From a virus: a stretch of 24,129 bases of DNA. Positions within the stretch are counted from its first letter, which is position 1. Every line of letters begins with the position of its first letter. Position numbers and translations under genes: made by a program. Positions 7,502 to 18,000 of this stretch are shown here, piece by piece. The stretch covers positions 1-24,129 of IMG/VR virus record IMGVR_UViG_3300037891_000536; one strand, given 5' to 3'. The notes beneath the pieces were generated by a model that ran no database searches, was not told the DNA's origin, and saw only the letters and a list, made by a program, of their open reading frames with translations.

Positions 7502-9004
7502 ATGGCTGTTCGTAATTACGGTGGATTTGGTGCTGGACTGGCGCAAGGTTTTGGTTTGGTACAAGGCGTACAAGATCGGTTCGATAGAAACGAGCTAGCT
7601 AAGGATACGCTTGAAGCTAAGGTTGCTAGTGATGAAGCGACTGCGGATTTTCGGACGAAACAGTTAGGTCTGCAAGCTGAAGAGAATCGGTTGAGGCTTA
7701 TGTCAACGGCTGCGACTGCGCAGGCTACAGCCGACAATAGAAGATTGACGTTAGAGGAAACCAATCGCCGGAATCTAGCTGATGAAGAACTAAAGCGTAA
7801 CAAGCAAAAATTCGACCAAGACCCGAACAATCCAGCGAATGTAAAAACAACACTTGAAAACGAACGCAGACAATCTTATCAGGCAAAAGTTAACCAAGCA
7901 GGAGCTTTAGATCGATTACATAGCCTGCTTACTGATACTGAAGACTACACACCAGAAACTCTTAATCAAGTTAATGAGTTGGTAGCGTCTCTGGAGGGGG
8001 GCATATTCGATGTTGGCGATATGGTTAGTAAAAAACAGGGTGAAGGAGCGAGAGCTATTCAAGCTTTCACTTACAACCTTTCTCAAAACCCTGGCGCACA
8101 AATGACTGATGACGTAACTGACGCTTACGGAAGGGCATTGAACCTAAATAGATCAGCAAATATCGGGCGCAACATCGGCGCCGAGTGGAGCAACGCTCCG
8201 CAATGGATTCGGGAAGACGGTAACTACAAAGTATCAAAGATTGCATTAGCTAATGTTAAAGGTAACGGGGTTCAACCTAATCCATCCAATCCTGGTCAAC
8301 AGGACGTAACGCTTAGTGCCACCGTATACGTTGAAGCTACTAACGCGCTCACTGGCGACGTTCAGGTCTATGAAGCTCCGTTGACAGGTAACAGGGCGAT
8401 CACTGATGGAGAAGCTGTAGCAATACAACTTTCTCAGGTTCAAGAGGTCGCAGCAGCCGGACACTATATGTCTGGAAGTATATCGCCGCAAATAAGGAAT
8501 GGTGTTCGTCGGGCAAGAATTTTGCAGCGTTTCGGCGATCCGGATGGGGACGGCATAGGCTCTGACGGACAAGCAGAGTTTGCGAAGGCTGTTGACGATA
8601 AGGTAGAGATTGTTAGACGCGCTATACAAAATGGCGATAACAACACATTCATAAACTTAGTTAGCTCCGATGAAGCAAACGCTTTGGCAGGGAAGAATCT
8701 AACCCAACAACAAATCGATGAAATCACGGCGAGAGTACAAGAAAACCTACTCTTCGACGTTGATCACACCCCACCTCAACAATCTATGCGTCAGTTTATG
8801 GAGCAAACAAGAGCGGATCTAAGTGCAATAGAGCTGCCAACAGGTTTGCAGTTCGTAGAGCCGGCGCTTCAAGGAAGGGACAACGTGACTCTCGGCGAGG
8901 TTTATACACTGACAAACAACGCGATAGTTTCACAACTAAACGGGGTTGCGGACGATCCGAAAAAACTTATAAGAGCAATGAAAGCCGCTGGAAAAATAAA
9001 ATAA
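7502..9004 (+). CDS. internal virion protein, T7 gp15-like by position
   Basis: A 500-residue protein with an AGGTGA ribosome binding site. After a Gly-rich start (MAVRNYGGFGAGLAQGFGLVQG) residues about 25-140 form a long charged helix or coiled coil. The middle part is a mixed globular region and a DPDGDGIG loop lies around residue 348, a Ca-binding-like Asp cluster. The order (small gp14-like protein, this protein, then the giant protein) matches T7 gp15, a helical core protein that forms the periplasmic tunnel with gp16. It is shorter than T7 gp15 (747 residues). The assignment is by position and architecture; no sequence family is claimed. Confidence 0.58.
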   Translation: MAVRNYGGFGAGLAQGFGLVQGVQDRFDRNELAKDTLEAKVASDEATADFRTKQLGLQAEENRLRLMSTAATAQATADNRRLTLEETNRRNLADEELKRNKQKFDQDPNNPANVKTTLENERRQSYQAKVNQAGALDRLHSLLTDTEDYTPETLNQVNELVASLEGGIFDVGDMVSKKQGEGARAIQAFTYNLSQNPGAQMTDDVTDAYGRALNLNRSANIGRNIGAEWSNAPQWIREDGNYKVSKIALANVKGNGVQPNPSNPGQQDVTLSATVYVEATNALTGDVQVYEAPLTGNRAITDGEAVAIQLSQVQEVAAAGHYMSGSISPQIRNGVRRARILQRFGDPDGDGIGSDGQAEFAKAVDDKVEIVRRAIQNGDNNTFINLVSSDEANALAGKNLTQQQIDEITARVQENLLFDVDHTPPQQSMRQFMEQTRADLSAIELPTGLQFVEPALQGRDNVTLGEVYTLTNNAIVSQLNGVADDPKKLIRAMKAAGKIK

Positions 9005-9023
9005 CTGAAGTAAGGGAAGCCTG

Positions 9024-12000
9024 ATGCCATTAAATTCTTATACTGGTAGGCAAGATCCGTCTGCACGTTATGAGCCTAAAGCCCCTAAAGAAAAAAGATT
9101 TCAATCTTATCGTGATTTTGATCTATCTACTTTAGAGGATTTGTCTCTCGAAACTGAGGGAGAAGACTTTACAGTCCCTAACCAGCCAGATCCGGTAACT
9201 CCAACAATGCCGGCAGTGCAAGCTGCAAGCGTTCCGCCGCCCAGCGAAAACGCTCAATTTCAACAAACTGAAATGGAGCGCATTAACAATCTGGGTGATG
9301 CGTTATTAGAGGAAGAAGACTCTCAGTTTACTATGGGTGCCATCGCTGGCACTCAGCAAATGTTGGGCTTATATGGGGCAGCTAAAGCTACTTTAGGATC
9401 ACTTGTAGATGATCAAGAAATGGTCAATTCAGGGCTGGGGTACTATCAAGAAAAAATGCGTGAGGCGGAAAAATTCTCCCCCAACGTAGGAACATTAGAA
9501 GAGATAGACCTGACTCTAGATGGCGGCATGGAGCGGTTAGGCGATTACCTTGGTTATACGATCGGTAACGTATTACCTAGCATAGCTATAAGTTTAGGTA
9601 CTGGTGGAGTAACAGGTATAGTAGCCGGTACTGCGGCAAAGTACTTAGGGAAGGAGGGTGCTAAGGAAGCTTTAGAGGCGCTAGCTAAAAAACAAATTAA
9701 AGATGAAACAACCTTGGGTAGTGAAGGTTTATCTAACGCTCTCAAGAAGCTTCGCCTTAAAGACAGGGACTTTGACACAGCGGAAAATGATCGCCTACAA
9801 GAACTGATCCGTGAGGACATGGAAGGGGCGATAGCTAAAGAAGCTGCAAATAGAGCCAAGCAAGACTATATAAGTAAGCAAGCATATAAGTACGGGTTAG
9901 TCGGATCTGGATCGCAATCAGTAACTCTCAACACGGGTGAAAACTTTGGTGAGATATATGAGAGAACTGGCGTACAAGCTCCAGGCACCGCTATTGCTGC
10001 TGGTATAACTGCCGGAGCTCTGGATACCTTCGCAGTACCGTTGCGTGTGGCAAAGCAGCTTACGCCGGACATGCTGGAGCCGTTAAAAGATTTTCTAAGT
10101 GCGGAAGCATTACAAAAATCAGGAGCTATCGAGAGGGTTCTTAAAGAGGTTGGTAAGACCTCTGGTATCGAAGGCATGACAGAAGCTACTCAGGTAATGA
10201 TTACTGAGATGGCTGTAACCTTTGCCAATAACAATTTCACCGATCAGCAAAAGATAGAGTACTTAGAAGCTCTCTCTAATGAAGAAACAAGATCAAAAGT
10301 AATGAACGCCGCTGCTGCCGGATTGATAGGTGGCTTTGCGGTATCGGGCGTTACAGCACCAATAGGCGAGGGTGTAAGCGCCCTTAGAGGCAGAGAGCCT
10401 GAACCTAGTATTCGTGACGCACTAATACAAGATACTGAAAATCGCCTGCAAGCAATGCGAGACTCTGTTAGAGAGGTTGTTGATGCAGAGTTTACTGAAT
10501 CGTCTAACCAAGCATTACCAGCACCTGAAGCAAGTGATACTCAGGAATTAGTTGGGAATCAGGAAGTAGCTACTACACAGCAGCCATCGGTCGACAGTAA
10601 TATTGTAGATAACTTAGAGACGATTGATCTTTCTGCCGGCATTACCTCTGAAGAATTAGCCGAGGCAATGATGGAGACTCCTGAAAACCAACAACAGCTT
10701 ATAACTGCAATGTTGGCTGATGGGTTAATTACTGCTGATTCTACAGGTGGCACTACCACCTATAGCGTTAGCAATAAAGGCAGCATGATTCTTTATCCAC
10801 CCGAAGAGGTTGACGAAGGGTTAGTAGATCTTCCGCCTGTACCTTCACCAGTGGCGTCTACGACTACAGTTGAAACAGATGGATCGACAACGACTACAAC
10901 TCAAACTCTCGACGAAATTAGAGAGGATGCTGTTGCTGTAAGCGAAGAGACCCCACAGACAGGAGTTGCAGAAACCACTCCAACTAGGACTAGAGCCGAA
11001 CCCACGATGTCATCGCGCATTGAGGGTAGAGGCACAATTAGTACCAACGAGCCCGTAGTGTCGCCACTTATTGGTCCCGTAGACAATAAGCCCCTAAATG
11101 ACCGTGGTCCTTTCGTTAGCCCATTAACCGATGAAAATCGCGTTATAGCAAAACCTACTGTAAAAAACACCCTTAACGGAATAGGTATCCCTGTCACAGA
11201 GGTCAGCTTCCCCGACAGCGGCACAACATATCAAATGAAGGAGTACGCAGCGGATGCTGGCGGAGGTTGGTATTTAGCTTCAGAAGGATTGCCAGAGCTT
11301 GGTGTTGGGAGTAACGGAAGACTTAATGTTGACCTTGGGGACAACAAAGGTTCTGCGGTGCAAACTCTCGCCGGCATAGAAAGGCAGAGAGCTAGTACGG
11401 CGGTGCAAACTCCTGTTGCTGAAGAAGCTCTGGTAGAGGGTGTTGCAGAGCCAGTGGCTGACGCCGCTCCAATCGTTGAAGATCCGATTCAAAGGAATGC
11501 AGAAACATTAACGGCTATGGCTGAGTATGCCGGATGGGAAATAATCGGTGGAAAAGGTATTGTTGGACCGGAAGGCGAATCATTAGGTCGGTCTCCTTGG
11601 GTTGCTCGATCAGAATGGTTCCAACAGGCTCAAAAAGATGGAAACTTAGGAGGCAATACAAACGGTGAGGCAACTCGACGGGTTGTCGCAAAAGCAATTG
11701 CTGGAAAGAAGCTAGGGGTTGTAGAGCAGCGGCATATAGATTCCATGCTTGGTTATCTAGCGGATCTTGAGCTTATAGAACAAAGTCAACAGAGCAGTGT
11801 CATAGCTGACTTGTCCCAAGAAGGTGCTGGGGTAACTGTCACAGAATTAGAGTACGATGACGCATTAGCAGGCATTACTTTAGGCGATACTAATCGTCTC
11901 GAACTGCCAGTATGGGGCGAGATGACTGACAGCGAGAAAGACGCTGAACTTAACAACATATTTGGGGAACCTGATGGAAGAGAAACCAATGCAACTCAGC

Positions 12001-15000
12001 GAGAAGCAGAAGCGCGGACTGCAATTTCTGATCGACGGCAAAATGCCACCAATGAACGAGAACTCGCAGCGGTACGCGAAGGCGATGTTACGGAAGATAC
12101 TGGACGAGAGAGCGGACAAACAGAAAGCAGAGTCTCTCAGCCAGACGCAAACCCGAAACAAAAAAGAAATTTAGATAACCCAGACACCGAGACAGATTTA
12201 ACCTTTCCGGATGGTGATGTACGAACGATTCGTAAAGACGGTGAGTTTTGGTATGACGCCGAAACTGACTTGGAGTTGGGCGATAACAAACGGGAAGCTG
12301 TTCAGGCTATAAAAGATATCCGGCAAGAAGAGTTTGCCGCATCCGGCGGATCTGTTCAGGAAGCTCCCGCAACTCAAGAGCTTAGAGTTAAAGACCCTTC
12401 GCTCGACGCCAACAAATCAACGAAAAAAGATAAAGATTTTCAGCAAAACGGTGAACACATCGTTTCGTTTAGTGATGGCGATGAGCGCAGAATGTTCTAC
12501 GACGCTCAGTCCAGAAGCTGGTATGACCGAGAAGCTTTGGGTACTGCTGCTAAAGGAATGGATGGGTATCTGGGCGGCAACAAGAAAGACGCGCTTGAGC
12601 GATTCAAAGTGATTCGTCAGAGAGAATTTGACGAGCAGCAGGCGACAGATCCTTCAGATCAAATGATTATCGAAGTTGCTGGAATAGATGCGTTTCCTGG
12701 CATACCTATAGGTGCAAATCGAGCATCAGGGTCGATTACTGGTTCCGGCATGATTGAAGGGGAGCCCAACCCAACGATCGCCCAGAGAATAACCGCCATG
12801 AACCTGATGAAGGACCAACAGGTTCAAATGGGTCAGACTGGTGATTCGTTCACCCAGAAGGCTTTTGGGAGCATGTCGATGCTCTATAGAAATCTTGCGT
12901 CTTCAGGCAAATATGGAAGTGATAGAAATCCATTTGTTGTTGTTGAGTCAGACGATGGAAGGCAAGTTCCGTTGATGCCCTTACTTGATGAATACAGCGG
13001 CGACTTAACTGATAGCTTAGACTCTAGCTCTGAAGTTGCACAATTTGTTCACGTTCTGTTAGACCTGGTCGAAAAAGGGATGCCTGTCGATTTTGTCACC
13101 AATACTAATGGCATTTTTGTCAATGATTACAACCGAAGCGTTGCGGGTTCATTCTACCCAAGTCGGTTTTCAATAAGCGTTAGGCAAAGCCTGCTCGAAT
13201 CAGCTACGACAGACCTCCCTGCAAGAGCGAGGCTAATGCATGTCGTGGCTCATGAGCATTGGCACTTGGCTGACGAGCTAAATGGTTACTCCGCTAGGCT
13301 TCCTGAATTACGAATTGACATTGACTCTTCAGGTGGCTTCGTCGATCCAGACGACGCCGTCGTTTCTCTCGATTTTGCTGATCCAGTTGGTCGTCTCTAC
13401 GAGGAATGGGCTAGAGGGACTGAGTTGGGTAAAGAGTTCCACTACCCATTTGCTATTATCGGAAACACGCTAACAGACATCAATGAGAAGTATCCAGATC
13501 AGCCATCGCAAATGAGTGAAAGTCTGCGCACATTTGAAAAAGAAGTTTTTGCGCAGGCTGGCGCGGTGTTCATTACCAAGCCAGATCTGTTGAAAAACGT
13601 ATCACCAGAGATATACAATCTATTCAGGCTTATTCAGGCTGAGCCATTAAAAACCGCAGGACAACTAATAAACGATGAAAATAAACGTACCCCTAAAGAG
13701 AACAGAGAGCCCAGCGGTAGCTCAGTACCGTCAGAATTTCGGTCACGGACCAGCAATAGAGTCGTACAAATTCCTCTCAACAGAGGAAGTGGACCAGATA
13801 GCTCTAGAGGCGGTTCAGGCGGACGAGCCTCACCTACCATGGAGAGATCGACCTCAGATCAAAACAGGGACGCATCTGGACGCTCTCTACAAGTAACCCC
13901 TTCCTTAGACGTAAGGTTTGAAGATCTCCCTGAAGCGTCTCAAAGACTAACAGCCTCTCCCGTTCTGTACGGTGATCAAGCGCCTAGCCAAGTAGAGGGC
14001 AAGCCTACGGTTGTTAAGGTTGCTAGGGAATTCGACAATATAGCTAGCGCAGCATATCCACGCAGGGATTTGTCAGAGCAAACTGATGAGAATTCGGAAA
14101 TTATTTCAGATCTCATCGCTCACGAGGCAACTGAGGCGTTAAATAAAGAAGGTAACGCTGGGCAGTGGTATCAAGAAAAAGTAGCCAACGCCATGAGTCT
14201 CGCGGCGGAGCGATTCCCAGAGCTCAACAACGATCCAAATGCAAAGTTCGCGTTCACTGCGATTATGGCGATCACCAGTAACGGTGCAGACGTCCCAGGA
14301 AATTCTGTAAACACGTTCACCATATACGATCAGTATCGGGAGTCTAAAATCTTTCCTGATTTTGGTGCCGGAAAAGAGAGTCAAGCTATGAAAGCTGCTT
14401 TCATGCAGCTCAACGATCTCATTTCTGCTAGCCGGATAGATTCTGTGAGAGAGTTTATGGACCAAGACGTCACCGTTAAAGAGCTAAAAAATGACTACGG
14501 TCTGAAGGTTTCTGGCGAACTAATGGGTACTAAGTTAAAAGGTTCAGCCATCTTGGGACCAAAGATTGGTGGAGGGTTCTACCAAAACCTGAACGGCAAC
14601 TTCGATCCTTTAACTATGGACCGTTGGTTCATGCGCACTTACGGCAGACTTACTGGCTCCTTAATGAGCGAAGCTACTCGAAAGCTTCCAGCACAAATAG
14701 CTAAGTTTAGAGAAGTCGCCTTAAGTGACAGTTACAAAAAGAAATTAAAAGATGATGGAATAAGCAGGGTGCAGTTGCGAAATGATGACGACTACCTAGT
14801 CGACTACGCAACCAGGGTGCAACTTGCATATAGTAATGGTGGTTTCAAAATCAAGAGCACCATTAACAAGGCGTCTAACACCTTAAAAAATTCTCAGGGC
14901 GAAAAACAAGCGCCACAAAATGGCAACGAGCGAGAATATATACGCAGTGTGATGCAGAAAGCGTTAGATAAAGTAAATCTCAATTTCCCTGAAGATCCTA

Positions 15001-18000
15001 TTAACATGGGCGCGTTGCAAGCTATAATCTGGTATCCAGAAAAAGAGCTATACAAGCTGCATGGAGTAGGTAACGCAAAATCGGAGCCGACAGATTATGA
15101 AACAGAATTCAGAAAAATCATTGAGAGTGGACAAGGTGGACAGAGATTACCTAGATCAAGCAGATCTGCACTCGAGTCTGGAGCAGGAAGAGTTCAACGA
15201 ACAACTGGCGAAATTAACGCCGACTCAGAGCAAGTTGAACGCCCAGAGGTTCGCGAACAAAATCAAAGCGAAGTAAATGTTACTCCTTCTCTGGATATGG
15301 CAAACACGCCAGCATTCAGAGAAGCCCCCGATTCTCTGGCAACCAGGAATCGACTTGTTGATGACCTAGAAAACGCCGCCATCCCTCAAGGTGAGGATGT
15401 AGCCGACATAACAGATCAAGACCTTGACGCTATGTCTCCCGACTCTAAGCGTCTTCTCAAAGCGTTGCGAGACGATGACTGGTTAGGCTTCGATAATATC
15501 GACGACCTCCTAACTACCATCTTTGATGAAGGCTTAGACGGCTACGAAACATCCATCGCAACTCGCATAGCTCTCGGTCGGTACGTCAACCAAAACTATG
15601 GCGGGATAACTACATCGCTCGACATGCTTGCGAAGGGTGATCTTGACAATATACCCAACGACCACAAGTTTAACGGTGAAGACGCAACCGACATTGTGAA
15701 GGATCTTCAGTATCGGCTGGAAACCTTGCTGCCTTTCTACAAAGGGATCATGGATCAGTACGTCGACATGAAGCAGTTGGAGCGCAAGATAGCAGCTAAT
15801 CGAGGGCTGGAAAGATTGCCTGCATCCGAGTCCTTCTATGACTCTGAAAACCTTATGCATGGTAAGTCTGCTTATGAGTTAGATCTAGTTACCAAAAATT
15901 ATTTGATCCCCATTCAAAAAGTTTTAGCTTCTAAGAATCTTGATGTTGAAGCATTCGGTAAATATCTTTTAGCTAAACATGCCCCAGAGCGCAATGTGGT
16001 TATTGCACAGAAGGCTTTAGAGAAAAGAGAAAAGCTAGTAGCTGCTGCGGAGAATGCTGAAAACCAACGGATGATTCAGTACTTTGAAGAAACCCCTATC
16101 CCATTTCAAGATTACGAAACGGAGCAGGGCGGCTCGGGTATTAGTAGCAAAGAGGCTGTGGATATTCTTGCTCTGGCAGAGTTTGATGGCTTGTCTGGGA
16201 CAATGGAAGAAGCTGCTCAACTGGTTTACGACATGCTCAAAGAGCATCGAGACCGTATGGTAGAAAACCAATTATTGGATTTTGAAACCGTTGAAGATTG
16301 GGAAGGGCAGTATCAGTTCTACGTTCCACTCAAAGGCTTTGCGGCAGAAGAGGGCATCGATGCCGAATACCGCATGTCAGATAAAACCAGAGGCTTCTCT
16401 ATTGTAGGCAGTGAAAGCTTGAAAGCTAAGGGGCGCACCACGCTTCCAGCTAATCCGTTGGTAATTGCCATCTTAGACGTCGCTGCAAAAATCAAGGGCG
16501 GCGAAAAAAATCAAGTAGCCAATGTGCTATTGGACATGCTCCAGAACTCTGGTTTTGAAACTGATCCCGAGATCACCGAAAAAGATCCACGGGCTCCATG
16601 GACCATATATAACAACAAATATAGACCAAAGGAAAATCGTACTGACGGCGCTACCATGATCCCATTGGATCAAATGTCTAAAGAAAAAACGGTGAGTGGA
16701 GAGCCAAGATTTGTAGTTGTTAAGCGCGGCGGTCAGACGTTCTTTATAGAATTCAAAGATCCAGAGCTTAACAAAACGATACAGAGGTTGGGCGAGTCAC
16801 CATTTAACCAATACAATTTAATTGTGTCTCGTGGCGCTAAGTACCTGTCTACTTTCCAAAACTTCCGCCGTAACATGTTGATTAACTACAACCCTGCATG
16901 GGGATTAGTTAACCCTATAAGAGACGTTGTAACCGCCATACCCTACGCGATGTCTGAAAGTCAGGCTAAAGGTTCTCGAACTGAAGGGAAAGGCATAGTT
17001 CGCAAGATGGTGCAAAACTACCCCAATGCACTACGCGCATACTGGAGGCACCTCAGAGAGACGGAGGGTCGCGGAAAGGCTCTCACAGCTAGAGGCAAAG
17101 CGAGACAAGCTGAGTACGATCAATACGTCAAAGAATACTTCGAGGACGGCGCTCCAACAGGCATGATTCTGACGCGAACGTATGATGAAGAGGTCGCAGC
17201 TATTGAGCGTCAAGTTAAAGGCGGTGACGTTAGAGGTGCATTCGTTGCGATGGGTAAGTTCGTGGAGGACTTTAATCAAACTATGGAAAATGCTGTTCGA
17301 GTTTCAGCGTATGTTGAAGCTAGAAAAGCAGGCTCTCCGAGGGAAAACTCTGCAACCTTAGCGAAAGATTTGACTGTTAACTTCAACAGAAAAGGTGAAT
17401 CAAACGCCGCTATAAATCTTGCGTACTTGTTCTTCAACGCTGCTCAGCAGGGTACATTAAACTTCATACAGGCTGTGGGAAGGCATGGGATGAAAGTCCC
17501 CGCTTTTGCTGCTGGCATGGTTGCGTTCGGGTATGCGACGACAGTCTACAATATCTTAATGTCACCAATGGACGATGATGATGGCGAATTTGAGGAGGAT
17601 GATAAGTTTTTAGACACTCAGCCTTCGCTGATCGAATCGTTCATGGATGGAGACGCAAGCCAAACAAAGTACGCGGACTACTCTGATTATCAGTTAAAGC
17701 GTTCGATTAGCATAATGAGAGAAGACGGATCAATGGTTTCCCTACCGATGGCTTATGGTTGGATGTTTTTGCCAAACCTCGGGCGTTTGATGGCTGAGTG
17801 GCAGTTTGAGATCAAGAGTGAGCAAGAAGTTGTTGGTCAGATCGGTCAAACACTAATAGACAACTTTAGCCCTGTTGATACAGCAGCCGGAGAGGGCGTT
17901 GAGTCATTGCGTGGATTCGCTCCTGATATAGGGGAGCTATGGCTTGATTTAGTTGCTAACAAAAACTACTTCGGTTCGCCAATACAAAAAGAACAGACAC

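Noticed and set aside
10483-10551. 22-codon +1 frame ORF in the first acidic linker of the giant gene
   Set aside because: Too short and without a ribosome binding site; it does not span the linker as the three nested ORFs do.
12334-12612. +1 frame ORF of 92 codons over the second and third protein repeats
   Set aside because: The main frame here is clearly domain-like and the +1 translation has no natural composition, unlike the three nested ORFs; it is a shadow.
13282-13473. +1 frame ORF of 63 codons near the zincin module
   Set aside because: The main frame is conserved-looking metallopeptidase sequence; the alternative peptide is Leu/Ser/Thr-rich shadow sequence.
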